DNA of 64,000 bases from Lepidodermella squamata (taxonomy: Eukaryota; Gastrotricha): NCBI GenBank assembly GCA_047495785.1, contig JBLDXI010000019.1, forward strand, positions 1,364,001-1,428,000, given 5' to 3'. How positions within the stretch are numbered: position 1 is the first letter of the stretch; each line of letters begins with the position of its first letter. The notes under the pieces are model-generated. The model was not told the DNA's origin. It made no database searches and saw only the letters and a program-made list of their open reading frames with translations. The position numbers were made by a program, and so were the translations under genes. Below, piece after piece: positions 1 to 11,613 of this stretch.

Positions 1-603
1 AAAGGCCTTGACTTCATCGACAGTGGTGACGGGGGTGGCAGTTCCAGGAACGCACAAAACTCCAGCTTCAATCGCGGATTTCCTAGCCTCGATCTTATCA
101 CCCATACGGTGCAAAACAAGAGGAGGCGGTCCGATGAAAATAATTCCGGCTTGATTGCACGCTTTGGCAAATGCAGCCTGTTCAGACAAGAAGCCATAAC
201 CCGGATGAATAGCGTCAACATTATTTTCAAGGGCAACACGAATCATTTCAGGGATTGATAAGTAAGCGGCGACTGGGGCCAGGTTTTTGCCGACCAAGTA
301 AGCTTCATCAGCTTTGAATCGATGCATGTGCTGAATATCTTGCTCACTGTAAACAGCAACAGTTCGGATTCCCATCTCGGTAGCGGCGCGGAAAACTCGA
401 ATTGCGATTTCGCCGCGATTAGCCACCATGATTTTCTTGATCGGTTTGTAAATCGGCTTGAAGTGTTCATATTCGGCGAGCGGATTCAGCGTAACGCCGC
501 TGTTGAACGCCGGTGAACGAGAGGCGAATAGGCGCCGAGAAATAGTTGACGCCAACACCGTGTAATCATGGCACAGCGACGCTGGCTTCCTCAAAATTCT
601 CAT
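1..603 (-). CDS. PC: Pyruvate carboxylase, N-terminal part (cut by window edge)
   Basis: Pyruvate carboxylase makes oxaloacetate from pyruvate, bicarbonate and ATP in mitochondria. The minus strand from the ATG at 603 is open for 201 codons to the window edge. The first ~50 residues are rich in Arg and Ser and lack acidic residues near the start, as in a mitochondrial presequence. The biotin carboxylase domain then starts with [18 protein letters not shown] and continues with [14 protein letters not shown] and the MGDK segment just before the ATP-grasp core. The choice of pyruvate carboxylase over acetyl- or propionyl-CoA carboxylase rests on matching runs such as EQD..MHR.KADEAYL and LAPV.AYL. 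No intron is seen in this part. The carboxyltransferase and biotin domains lie outside the window. Confidence 0.9.
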   Translation of the reverse strand, partial: MRILRKPASLCHDYTVLASTISRRLFASRSPAFNSGVTLNPLAEYEHFKPIYKPIKKIMVANRGEIAIRVFRAATEMGIRTVAVYSEQDIQHMHRFKADEAYLVGKNLAPVAAYLSIPEMIRVALENNVDAIHPGYGFLSEQAAFAKACNQAGIIFIGPPPLVLHRMGDKIEARKSAIEAGVLCVPGTATPVTTVDEVKAF

Positions 604-1331
604 TTTGTGTTAGCAATCACTACTCGATCATAACCAACTAAAATATCGAAAGCAGAAAGCAACACAGCTAAAGGGAAAAGTTACTGCTCCTATTTGGCTA
701 AAGCATAAAAAACACATGGTTCGAAGGTCGTATTTACTTAGGCTGTTAGTTGCTGCATTACGACACGCGATTTTTTCATTGAGGCGCATGTGCAGTTTGA
801 ACTACAAAAAGCATGCTGCTAGTTTCAATACGTTTGGCCGAAACGCGGGCAAAAAAAACAAGCTGGCCATGCAGGGGTCGGTAAAACACTAAACACGCGC
901 ATAAAATACCTACGACATATGAAAATAAACCGCAATTGAACCTCAAATAAGTCATGTCGTCGTCATTTTATTCTCGGCATTCTTCCTGAGTGATAGCGAG
1001 GATAATAAATAGTACAATGTTCAATTTCCTTCTAATCAATACTTGTCGCGACTGACAGCCTCTGATTAGACAAATATAATATAGAAAAAACGGCGGTTGT
1101 AAATCATTAATACCACACACTGGAAATTTGGAATCGGCATACATTAAGACGAATAAATGACAAGCAAAATTTATCGACTCTTCACCATCCCTGTTTGACT
1201 ATAACAACCATAAGCAAGACCGCCAAAATCAAATTTTAAAGAGATAAAATGACAAGTAGTTTCTCCGAGATAAATGAGAGCGAAAATAGTAAAACAACAT
1301 TAGCAACGATTGTAGCATTTAGTTCGTTTTT
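604..1331. other. Intergenic, no gene seen
   Basis: AT-rich spacer between the start of pyruvate carboxylase and the stop of AP-3 sigma. It should hold the pyruvate carboxylase promoter and 5' leader and the AP3S 3' end. I saw no long ORF, RNA gene or repeat. Confidence 0.5.
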
Positions 1332-2873
1332 TCATATTCCAGGAAGCTTCAGATTGGTTAGCGCTTGTGGTAGTTCAGGTAGCTTGAAGTCGCGAATTTT
1401 CTGGCCAATGTTGAGGTCTTTCACGGCGCCGATGGCTTTCGCAGGTGCAGCGGAGATACCAGCCTAAAAAGTACGTGCAAGGTGATTTTAGTTGTTAAAA
1501 GCAATCGAAGGCATGTTAGTGCAGTGGTTAGCTCTCACTACAAGCAAATTAATTTTTAGATTAAAGGGTTATGATGCCGTAAAATTTGACAACCAGAGAC
1601 ACTAATCCTTTCCATTTATTTTCCTCATCAAAGTCGCAAAAATAAAAAACATTCGTGCGAAAGATGAAAGGAAGCACGCCATATTTTCGTTAAGGGAATT
1701 CGTTATGGATAACAGCCTATGTATATCATTTGTGTACTAACGCATGCCTCAAGTTGCTAAAGCAACGAATGAGCAGTTAACGTGAGATAATGTTGTTTTC
1801 AGCAGCAGCGGCATCAGCAGGTTAACAAACAAAACAAGTTAAAACGGAGCTTTTTCTGCCCTTGCGTTGGGCATTACTCGCGACCACCGTTACGCTATAA
1901 AACCAGTGACTCGAGCGGATCGGCTCAATGAAAGCATTGCAGCTTGTAGAGGGCTCTAAAACGATACATGAGACAGACTCGTACATAAAATTTTGCATCC
2001 AAATCGCTAAGAATGTACAAATCTAAGAGTAACGATGCTTTCATTGCACTAGCTAGGAATATATTCATGAATAAGTCACGCAGCTCAAGGGTAACACTCT
2101 TATTAGTTTTAGTCAACACTCTCTTACCTCCTAATTTCGCATAATTTAAATAATGAAGGTTCATAAACCATACAGATATCATCTAAAAAAAATAGACAAA
2201 CCTCCTTCTTCTCCAGATGGTCATGTTCATGAATTCGAGCAATAATTTCGGCCATATTGGTTTCTAGCACCATCCCGCCTTGAACAATTTCAGCCAAAAT
2301 GAAGTGGACCTACAGAAATATTTATCAGAGGGCAACTAATAGAAAATGACGACTTACTCGATCAGCATGGAAAATTAAATCCAGTTCACAGACATTTTCG
2401 AAACAGCGGTCAAGAGTTTCGACGAATACCTGAGAAAATGTATTCATTCAATTTTCATTGAGTTGGAAGACCGACTTGAACTTACTTGAATTAGATCCAA
2501 AATACCCAACTCACTTTCAGAGGAATCACAGCAAAATACGAAGTAAAGGGTGGCATAATGACGATAAATGAGCTTGTAGTCACCTTGACCTAACAAGCTA
2601 TCAAAATCGAAGCTGAGATAAGCAATAAACTGAAATGTTCGCGTCAACAACTTACGTGCTACCTTCAAGGAAATTACAGACATTGTCGTCTCTTTTTGAC
2701 ACCAGATGAAATACTTCCCGAATAATTTGTTGTTGCACATCCTCAGGCTGTTATAGAATGATGATTATTATACGAATCTAATACTGCAATACCAGCCGAC
2801 TTACGAAATATTGATAGAACTTTATGAGGCGCGGCTTGCCATGGTTGTTGAAAACAATTACACTCTTAATCAT
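1332..2873 (-). CDS. AP3S: AP-3 complex sigma subunit
   Basis: Small (sigma) subunit of the AP-3 adaptor, which sorts cargo from endosomes to lysosomes and related organelles. Six exons were assigned: 2805-2873, 2656-2747, 2486-2612, 2358-2429, 2202-2309 and 1332-1463. Phases agree and give 199 residues, against about 193 in vertebrates. The protein starts MIKSVIVFNNHGKPRLIKFY and contains YKLIYRHYATLYFVFCCDSS and SELGILDLIQ, the longin-like clathrin adaptor fold. The C-terminal tail with SAAPAKAIGAVK is the AP-3 sigma extension absent from AP-1/AP-2 sigma. The last intron (1464-2201) is unusually long for this locus and contains a weak tRNA A-box-like stretch. Confidence 0.93.
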
Positions 2874-3211
2874 GATAAATAAGTTACTATTGTTTTGTAA
2901 TAGAAAGAAACAGTTGATTTCACGACCATTTATCAATAAAACTTTTTTCAACAGAAATGACGACTATTTAGCGCGAATACCAGCATAAAAGCAATAGTTG
3001 TGATTAGTCCCAAATAGAAGACTCTGAATGCTTACTTTGTAAGCGAAATGCTTTACTAGAGCAGGAAATGGGAATAGACACGAACATTTAGACACATATA
3101 AAAATCATCTCCACGTAAAAATAAGATTAATCAGCAATTTACGAAACAAATATTTGCATTTCTGTCGCGGAATAGAATATTCATTGAAGGCTGGAAAATA
3201 AATTGCGGAGT

Positions 3212-4157
3212 TCAGGAGTTCATTTCGAGCAAGGCGTTGATTGCGGCTTGGACATTACCACCCTGAGCTTCAAGCACTGATTGAACGACATCTGCCTCCA
3301 TGTTAGGAAACATTTCCTTCACTTGTTTCAAATCATCATCTGAATACATAGGCGCTTGAACGGTTTCAGGAACAGCGCCGCCCTGAACTACAGCTCCAGC
3401 GGGCATCGGTGGGTAATAGCCAGGCATGTAACCGGGAATATAGCCTGGTGGTATCATCATTCGAGGTTGCTGCGGCATTTGTGCGTTGTTGTGAAGCGTG
3501 AATGTCAATTGCACAGAACCCTCTGTTCCGTTTTCGCCGCTTTTACCGGACAGAGGAAACCAGTCGTCGACCATACTGCCTTCATAAACGGCGGGCGGGA
3601 TGTCAACATGGGCCCACGCAACGCGTTCGTCCTCGCCAAATGACTTCTCATCAAAAATTTCGACATCAAGCTTATCGCAACCGATCGGAAGGTAGCATTG
3701 AATGGTCTTGTTCCAAATCGGATTTTTCCCGCCAGCATGCGCGGTTGGCGTTTCGAATACCTGGTGGCCTAGTCGAATTCTACAATAAGGATCCATTTTG
3801 AACATCATCGAGTAATTTTTGACCAATTTTGCTTGAACGACTGACAAAATTAATCGACCAACGCTGCAATAATATTCCAAGTTAATGATCAAGTCATGCA
3901 TAAATAAGTCATATTTACATGTTAGGTGGAGCATAACCCATTGGTTGAGCATACGCCTGATAAGGGGCAATATTCATACGCTGATGAGGGTCATTGCGGC
4001 CGGTCACTGGTAAAGAGGAAGCGTCGGGATGAGGTGGCGATAATCTTAGGAAGTCGTCTGGAAGCGGGCCGACTGTAACACCTTCACGTCGATTCGATGA
4101 ATTTTGCTCATGGGACCTAGCTTCTGCCCCGTTCGGCTCAGAACTAGCCATTTCCAC
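3212..4157 (-). CDS. TOLLIP: Toll-interacting protein (TOLLIP)
   Basis: Adaptor that links ubiquitinated cargo, TOM1 and phosphoinositides on endosomes and dampens Toll/IL-1 signalling. Two exons, 3919-4157 and 3212-3863, join in phase to 296 residues (human 274). Order: N-terminal TOM1-binding region with VGPLPDDFLRL (about 28-38), C2 domain from VGRLILSVVQAKLVKNY through MDPYCRIRLG and ETPTAHAGGKNP.WNK, a Pro/Gly/Met-rich linker, and a C-terminal CUE domain (DLKQVKEMFPNMEADVVQSV, then LEAQGGNVQAAINALLEM) that binds ubiquitin. The start offers two ATGs two codons apart; the first is used here. Confidence 0.95.
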
Positions 4158-4440
4158 GTTATTAAGCTCTAGGTAAAAAATTCAATAGCCAAATTTAATA
4201 CAATTATATTAAAATCTGAAATCATATTGGAACTCTCATATCATATAAAAACTGAGATTACGTCAAACATCAAGGCGTGATTATGCTGCACAACGCCAAA
4301 AGAGCAGTATGAAATTGGCAAAATTGAGTACGAAGAGTGATCAGAAAGAAATCATGACTATATTATAAAATTTCAGCAAAGCCACAACAAACGTGAACTG
4401 CTTTTTGAGCAATCAGAAACAGAGATCAAGTGGAATCAAG

Positions 4441-7400
4441 TCAAGCCTCCGAGTCGCTGACGTCATCAATATTGGCATCTCGAGCAAATCCTTCTTGAAC
4501 CAGGTTTCCCATTCTACGATAACAATTGTTTAGAAAACACAATAGGAATTATTTGATTTCCAACTCACCCTTTTTCCTTCAAAAAATCGAGGAAATCGTG
4601 AAACTGGGCAATTGTTTGTTCAACCTGCTCGAGGGCTTGATCAGGAATGCTGCCAAAATTCGGTGTTGCGGATCCTCGTAACGCGTTCAATTCAGTCATC
4701 AACCGAGAATTTTCCAGCTGCAACAGATTCATCCGCTCTTCAACGCGTCTTCTTGCTTCTATTTCTCTCTTCAATAAAGCACGCAATTTGGATATCTGAT
4801 CAGCATGGTCGTTGTCTGGAATGTTTCGTTCGGCACGGCGCACTGGACTTTGGCTTCGACACCTGGCCGGTGAAGAAGATCGACTTTTCTCATCATTTGA
4901 CGTTGAATCTTGAGCATCTTGAACGAATACTGAGTGGTACTTGCCGCTGTAAATGGGTGGCCGGCCATTGAAAGACAAAGAACGGCCGCCATCTCGATTA
5001 CGAGATTTTTTCCTACTACAATCAGCCCTGGAGAGTAATAAAATCATAGTTCCTATTCATATCGATTCACAGTAATAATTACTTGCAACAGGTATATGCT
5101 CGAACACTGTGATCATTTCTATGCGAGGCTGCAGCGGCGGATGCTGTAACTTCCATTATTTCATTCCCGCCAGGCCCGATAGCAGCTGGACCTTTCTCGC
5201 CGAGCCAACGCCACGAAACCTGGAGCGGGTCTCGAATTCCGGAATTAGCATTTCTCGTCAGCAATTTTTTCAGCTCCTGGAGCAATCGCGCATCGACAAA
5301 TTGGTTTTTCCTGAGATCAATGATAACTAGAGAGCGGTTAAACTGCAACGCTTCAATGAAGCCCAGGGCGCTCGTCGACGTTAAATTGCATTGCTGCATA
5401 TCGATGGCTCGCAGCCAGCGATCGTCCTTCAGTCTTTCGCAAAAAGACAGCGCCGCCCGGTCACTAATAGCGTTTTTACACATGGTTATGCGTCGAAGAC
5501 CCGGCATTCTGCCGAACGACGGCATTCGATAACGAAGCGATTCTGCCCAGGCTGCACTGTGGCGCAATATTGATTGCGACTGAAAAAAAATGAAATCCAA
5601 TTAGTTTTCCAAGCAAAAAACCGCCACAGACGCTGGAATTATACCAAAATTGTATCAGAAATAGCAGTGGCTAAATACGAACAAAATTACGAGCAACACA
5701 CATACACAGGCTGGGTTTTCGATAGGCATGTAATGAAAAAATTCGTAATACTAAATGCTCAATATTCAATTACGCTGCCGAATAACGGGATACAAATAGA
5801 TAAAACTGCGATGCCAAAGCATTTCATTACATCGAATGATGCGCCGTTTGGGCATAAATGCGTTCTTTAGAGGCGCAAGATCGATTATTTAAACGACAAC
5901 ATGGTCAGTAGCCAGAATAAGTAATACACAAATAGTTTTGCGCGACCGAATTTCATATCAAATTTTTTGCAAATATAATTTCAAATTTCCATGGTGGCCT
6001 AGTCCAACATCTCAACCGCCGCCGAGATGTTTGTCAGACGAGGTCAGCCGCGATCTTATTTAGTCACAACTCCTATGGTTATTTTTGATCCGGAAAATGG
6101 AAACTTCACAGTTCCGATTATTGTTATACCACGCCACAGCTCCAATCAATCAATTCATTCAACTGCTTCCTTCACCTTCGTCGTAATTATTTCGACAATA
6201 TGTGGCCTTGTAACGCTGGGAAGTCTGTTTACGATTTGCATTTGGTGCAGAAAGAAAAACACAATATATCCGATGAATAAATGCGAGATGCCGCCATATT
6301 TCAGCGATGCAACAATCGTAGCCAATGATTCAGACAATATCAGCCAAACAACCGAGATTATCGAGAATTTGGAAAGGTAAACATATTTGGAAAAACCCTC
6401 AGAGATTATAACTGAGTTATTTCTACCAGCTGCATGTCAAATGTTCGCAAAGGGGTGCCAAAGCGACCAGTTCATTTTGCACTAAACAAAAGCAAGGTAG
6501 TCACGTATTACAACAGCATGGGGAGAACAGATTCACTGTCAACGTCTTCCGGTAAGGCAAATAATGAAGGTGCAGACCTTAGAAAATGTTACTTTTTTGA
6601 CATAGATCTGGCATCTACATCTATAGACCTCAACCCATATGCCTCGGAATTATCACCCACGTCACAACTTTCAATAGAAATCGCACCACGCCGAGACGAA
6701 ATCGTGAATAAATAATATCCTCAGCTTTAGCTCATTTTCAATATTTATGTTGTGAAATTGCTAGCATACGCTAATTTTAGCGACAATAAATGCTTCTTAC
6801 CTGCACGAGATCGCAGAGTCGGATAGCGCCTTTTTCGCCAAAATCGCAGCAACTAACGTTTAGCCAAAATAGGTCTATTTTATCACGCAAAACTGGTACA
6901 AGAGTGAAAATGCCGTTGTCGCGTAGAGTGCAACCCTCGAAAGAAAGCTGCTGGATGGATTCATTCTCCGAAATACCCTAAGAATACATTTAATTGCAAA
7001 TTAGGTGAATAATATTCGACAGTGACCAACCTGTGATAAAGCGGCGATATCACGTTTTTCAATGGGGAACCCTTGCAGAATGAAACAATGCAGGGCTCTC
7101 GATTTTGAAATGCAACTGGCCAGTCCAGAGCAAAGTCGATGAAGGAGAGCACGGTCAAATATTGGAGGTTGGATATGGGCCTCGCGCTTTTTTGCATCCT
7201 CTAACAAAGGCAAAATTATTGATTGACAAGTCGCTCAATTTATTCTTACCGAAGCGGTAATAGCTCCGAACGGCTATGAATTTAAACGAATGATCGGCGC
7301 CAATCGTATCAATTAGTGGATTCCAATCGAAAACGCTAGAAAAGAATGACACAAGTTCAGGGGTTTTCAGAAATCGGGAATCAAGAGTAAATACCCAATT

Positions 7401-7522
7401 TTGTCGGCATTCAGATCCAGCGAGTGTTCATCAAGGTGCTCCAATACACCCCCAAGGGGTATTGTGTCATATAGCGAGCAATTTTTTTCATATCTTGCTT
7501 TGAAGTTGAGACGAGATTCCAT
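4441..7522 (-). CDS. CEP78: Centrosomal protein CEP78
   Basis: Centriole protein with leucine-rich repeats, needed for normal cilia and regulation of an E3 ligase at centrosomes. Seven exons: 7395-7522, 7250-7335, 7031-7200, 6801-6977, 5083-5579, 4569-5027 and 4441-4513. Phases close on 529 residues (human ~690-720, so the disordered tail is short). Diagnostic stretches are AAWAESLRYR followed by MPGLRRITM, LWLRA-like RWLRAIDMQQCNL and IDLRKN of the LRR region. The C-terminal part carries a coiled coil (about 430-470) and QFHDFLDFLKEKG, matching the conserved FHAFLDLLK motif. Intron 4 (5580-6800) is 1.2 kb and contains a separate plus-strand gene. FAM221A lies 193 bases upstream in the same orientation. 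Confidence 0.9.
6027..6715 (+). CDS. Small single-pass membrane protein nested in CEP78 intron
   Basis: Two exons, 6027-6376 and 6430-6715, join in phase (AG|C) to 211 residues; the 53-base intron has GT and CTACCAG borders like its neighbours. Family not recognised. Visible parts: a short N-terminus without signal peptide but with two possible N-glycosylation sites (NFT at 26, NQS at 40), one strong hydrophobic segment at about 50-73 ending in CIWCRKK, then a Ser/Thr/Asp-rich tail. Positive residues after the segment predict the N-terminus outside and the tail in the cytosol. The gene is wholly inside CEP78 intron 4 on the opposite strand. A further upstream exon supplying a signal peptide cannot be excluded. 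Confidence 0.6.
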
Positions 7523-7715
7523 GAAAAAATAACCTACTCATTAAAAATCGTACGGTTAAACAGCAATTTTAAAATGAGAATCAAAGAATAGGAGAACAAC
7601 TAAAAGGTATCACATATAAATGTATCACAGATCAGGATCAACGGAGTGATTATCAAAATGCAGGAAGGAATCAAATGAAGTCAAAGTTAATGAGCCTTCT
7701 GGCTTATTTGGAAAT

Positions 7716-8742
7716 TCACTGAAAAGGCGGATTTGAAGACACCTGTTTTGCTGAACGTTTCGGCGGACCGCGATAAACTTTTGATTGTTTCTGTCGCTCC
7801 TGATAGCGACGTTCGTAGTAATCAAGCTCACTTTCCCCTGGCTGCCTCATTTGCGACATCATTTCAGCCAGCTCTCTATCATTTTTCAAATCGAGCTGCA
7901 ACTGCTTGTCACCAGGAGAATCTTCCAGTGCAAGCTTTTTATATTCATGAATAGATCGAACATTAGCTCTCAAAAATGGGTGATCGTTCGCCGTTATTGG
8001 AGCATTTAGTACTTCGGGAGGTGGAGCTCCGATTCCACTTGGGTCCATTCTCATGTAACCAGCAGCCAAAGAGCTAGAGTACATACATTTTAAGCTTTTG
8101 ATAATACAGGTGATCAATATGTTACCTAAATCCGGTTATTCCACCCATAGCTTGATAGGGCGTATCTCTTCCAACAGGCTTTCCTTGAGCCATGCGTTCT
8201 TCTTTCGTTTCAACCACCATGGAATGTTGGTGCGCGGGAAGCCCGCAATCACACGTGTAACCAGTTCGAAATCCGGCACACCGGCATCCACTTTTCCGGC
8301 ACAAACAAGGCAGTTGCTCGCTATGATCTTCCGGGAAATGTTTGCAGGAGCAGCGAACAGGAGTGCCACCGTTCATCGGAACATAATGAAAAGAGGCGCA
8401 TTTGCAATTAGCGGCCTTGCAAGGAAGCAAGATTGGTCGCTCATTAGGCAGCTCTTTGAAGTCCGTTTTGTGTTGCTTGTAACGGTGACCACAAAAACAT
8501 GGCGTTTCCGGACCAATTAGCTTGCAGTCCATGCCTGATGGAGATGTCCACGATACAAAAAGGCGATTAGCCATTCGTTGAGGCAGTACATTTTTCCTGT
8601 AATTTTCATACTGTTCGGGAGTAAAAGGAACCCCGCCATCGTCATCCCCAACAATTCTCCTATATTCCAAATACGCATCGACATCAGCTGCGGCATTAGG
8701 CGCCATTTTTAAATGCAAGCCGTTCGCCTCAGTTCGCTCCAT
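7716..8742 (-). CDS. FAM221A: FAM221A homologue, cysteine-rich protein
   Basis: FAM221 proteins are conserved in many animals and protists; molecular role unknown. Two exons, 8126-8742 and 7716-8073, join as AG|C to 324 residues (human about 298). The N-terminus has VDAYLEYRRIVGDDDGG and NRLFVSWTSPSGMDCKLIGP. A cysteine/histidine-rich core follows, with CFCGHRYKQHKTDF, CSCKHFPEDHS and CDCGLPAHQHSMVVETKEER, likely metal binding. Then come GITGFSSLAAGYMRMD.SGIG and the C-terminal YYERRYQERQK. The order and spacing match vertebrate FAM221A throughout. It lies head-to-tail between PINX1 (121 bases upstream) and CEP78. Confidence 0.93.
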
Positions 8743-8863
8743 ATTAACAATAAATTATACCTAATAAAGAGAAATTGAATTAAAAACGGCATTTATCTAA
8801 AGTCTCGCTTGCAGCCTTTCAACAAATAGACCAATTTTAATTGAAGCTATAATAAAATATGCC

Positions 8864-9703
8864 CTATTCGCCCTTCGAAGACCGTTTCCGCTTCGATTTG
8901 GTTTCATGAGCAGTTTCCTCAATGATGACATCCTCTTCAACATCCTCCACCAACGACTTCCTCTTCTTTTTCTTCTTAGTCTCGACCGGTTCTTCCACCA
9001 GTTCAGGTTCCACTTCATTGGCATCCTCCTCCAATTTTTCTGCCTTGGATTTCTTCTTTTTCTTCTTTTTATCTTTCTCAATAACCGCTTCGCTCGCATC
9101 CTCTTCTTCGGCATCACAGCGTGCCTTTGATTTGCGCCTGCGTTTCTCGCCACTTTCGTCTTCCTCGCACGCTTCCTCAACGGTTTCCCTCGGAATCATA
9201 GATTTGGAAGACATTTTATTCCGGAAATATTCGGAAATTGAGCGAGATGCAGATTCTTCTGATGGTTTGTCATTCGCAGTAATAATCACTTCGCTGATAC
9301 GATGAGCAACATCTTTTGCGGCAACCATGCGGCGGTAATGAAATCGAGTCGATCTCTCTTTTGAGGCTTCTAATAGACTGAACTTTGGCAACGGAGCCTC
9401 GCTAGATCCAGCCGAATCGGAATTGGTCTTAAGAGATGCCAAAACATCATCTAAGGCACTGGCAACGGATACGAGATGTTCCCGATCTGTTTTTTGAACA
9501 CAGCCGACCCCAAATGCATCATTTTTCACTGATATCCGGACGGTTTCTTTTTTGCCATCTTCAAATTTGCCAAGTCCACCGCCCTGCCAGCCCATTTTCT
9601 CCATCATCTTCCTTCCGAAGGTATTTTTATCCTCTGCCCATCGTAAGCCATTAGGGTCGTCTGACCATTTGACGCTTCTTTTGCGTTCTGCTAACATCGA
9701 CAT
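8864..9703 (-). CDS. PINX1: PINX1, G-patch nucleolar protein
   Basis: PIN2/TERF1-interacting telomerase inhibitor 1, a nucleolar G-patch protein in rRNA maturation and, in vertebrates, telomerase regulation. Single exon, 279 residues. It begins MSMLAERKRSVKW, nearly the vertebrate start. The G-patch (about 24-60) reads FGRKMMEKMGWQGGGLGKFE, followed by VKNDAFGVG. The middle has SISEYFRNKM, matching the conserved EYFAKRM element. The C-terminal half is a long run of Lys blocks alternating with acidic residues, typical of nucleolar proteins. Confidence 0.92.
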   Translation of the reverse strand: MSMLAERKRSVKWSDDPNGLRWAEDKNTFGRKMMEKMGWQGGGLGKFEDGKKETVRISVKNDAFGVGCVQKTDREHLVSVASALDDVLASLKTNSDSAGSSEAPLPKFSLLEASKERSTRFHYRRMVAAKDVAHRISEVIITANDKPSEESASRSISEYFRNKMSSKSMIPRETVEEACEEDESGEKRRRKSKARCDAEEEDASEAVIEKDKKKKKKKSKAEKLEEDANEVEPELVEEPVETKKKKKRKSLVEDVEEDVIIEETAHETKSKRKRSSKGE

Positions 9704-11613
9704 TTTGAATATTAACAGCGAATGACTAAAAATGCGTTTAGATTACAATTAGAAATTGTAATGACCATACCATCGACTGAAAAGTTACAAAATTGATTAA
9801 AACTTTCTACATTAGGATGGGGATATATTTAAAAACTAAATGCCGCATCCGACACGCTAGCCAAAATATGCCCATTGTTTGGCAGGACAGATTACATAGA
9901 ATACGGAATTGGAAAAAGAAACCTTCCGAGACTGCTCCCAGGCCGGTAAAAACTTCCATATCACATCTATAGGCTAAAGCTAATTATAAAACGCGCACGT
10001 CTCGCCAGGCACGTAAGTGAAAAGATCCCCTCTGTTACGCAGAAACTTAATTGTCAGTCAAGCGGTATTCAATAAGTTAAGTGCCTGCTGCCTGCTTGCC
10101 CAAGGAAAAAAATTGAATTATGGGCGGAAAAAAGTTTGGGGCACTTCGCCAATCCTTTGACAACAGTTGATAGTTAAGGCTCGAGATAACTGTTTAAACT
10201 GTAAGATAGACGTTAAAAGAAAGTATACGTACTTTACGCTGGTCGCTACTGAGAATTCAAGGGGAATTCCTAATGCCTAATGATTCCTATACACTAATAA
10301 GATAAATTACGCGCTAAATGAGTTTTTCTGTCATTCCCCTTCATCCATTTGCATGACAGAATGTAGAGTAGAATGTACGCATACCTTCGCAGGTAGCCCT
10401 CGCCCAGTCAATCTTAAAGATTCCAACTACTAGGTACTCGGAAAACCAGGCTACTAACAACCCGAGGTATTCAGTGTAGTATTCAGTGTTCTCGGCCCCT
10501 AAACGGAGAAACGGCACCTCTCTCAAACATTACGGCGATTTTGCGATGAATCAATTTCCCTATTTTTCTTCATTCTACCTTCAAAAAATAAAATTAACAT
10601 AAGTTGTCAATCGTTTGCTAAGATGCTAAAATGATAAAATTTCCGAGATCATGATTTATTTTTTTTTTGGAAATAATTGTTTGAAAATGGGGCGCAATTA
10701 ATCGCGAAAGTGTCATCAAAATAAAAAAACTTGTTAATGAATGACTTTGATTATGATGAATGATGGTTATAATGATTAAGACTCAGTCACTTGAAAATCA
10801 GCAGCTGGAATGTGTCTGTTTCTTTTTTTTTACTTTTTTGACAAAAATAATGAAGTGTGGCGTTTTTTGCTTATCGTCATTGACAGCTTCTAATTCCCGA
10901 ATTCATTTTGTTTACTTCCGTCATTTTGCCACTAAGTAAAAGAGCTAAGGTGAATTTTCTTAATTGTGTGCCCCATTTGATTGTTTAAAGACTCTCCTTT
11001 GTCAAATAATTTGCTTGTTTGGTCCGGGGAGACCTGAGTTGCCGCGTGACAGGAAGCAGGAAGTTATTGATGTATTAGTGCCTCTACCACTATCTGCTGA
11101 AGCTAGTGGGAAGTCTTCTGGCATCCCTTTGCAAACCTACTAGTCCCCAATTCTAAGCTGCGAAATTGCTCACATCCTATATCCTACCTACTACTGCCTA
11201 CTATAATCTATAATACATCTTTCGTTAATTGGGAGCAATACTTAATTTGTAATCTGTAAATTTGGAGGGTACCTGGTTTATCTTATAAGGCCCTCGGCCC
11301 TAAGCTCTGTATAGCCCTCAAGCATCTCCGATAGGCACTTCTTTTTACCTGTTATTCTTGGTTCTGCTTTCATTCTCGAGCTTTCATTCAAAATCTCACC
11401 AGAATAAGTAATTAGTGGCAGGCTAGTAAAGTAGTTGTCTACTCCCGTTGAAATATTAGCTACTAATTAACGTCTGAAGCCTCTGTTCTGAACGTCTGTC
11501 AACTTCGGTTCATGGGTCGTGCATTTGATGATTTTCTGGCAGTATGGTTAATCCAAGTTCGTAAAGCAATACGTAATATTTTAACCTATTGTTTTTTAGG
11601 AGAACAGTTTTCA
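9704..11613. other. 1.9-kb spacer between divergent genes, nothing recognised
   Basis: Lies between the PINX1 start (minus) and the DUF4286-like ATG (plus), so it should contain two promoters. Only short low-quality ORFs are present (for example 10341-10526, minus). A pyrimidine-rich stretch ending in TTTTTTAG at 11592-11599 could be a splice acceptor in the leader of the next gene. Confidence 0.4.

Noticed and set aside
1505-1570. tRNA-like stretch in the last AP3S intron (TTAGTGCAGTGGTTAGC resembles an A box)
   Set aside because: No B box or paired stems follow, so it is not called a tRNA or SINE.
5574-5870. 98-codon plus-strand ORF at the edge of the CEP78 exon
   Set aside because: AT-rich, low-complexity composition, starts in the polypyrimidine tract of the CEP78 acceptor; no continuation into the nested gene in frame.
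8797-9180. Lys/Arg-rich minus-strand ORF
   Set aside because: Out-of-frame shadow of the Lys-rich end of PINX1.
11512-11613. N-terminal extension of the DUF4286-like protein
   Set aside because: Hydrophobic, unlike the family, and it contains TTTTTTAG just before the family start; more likely leader or intron.
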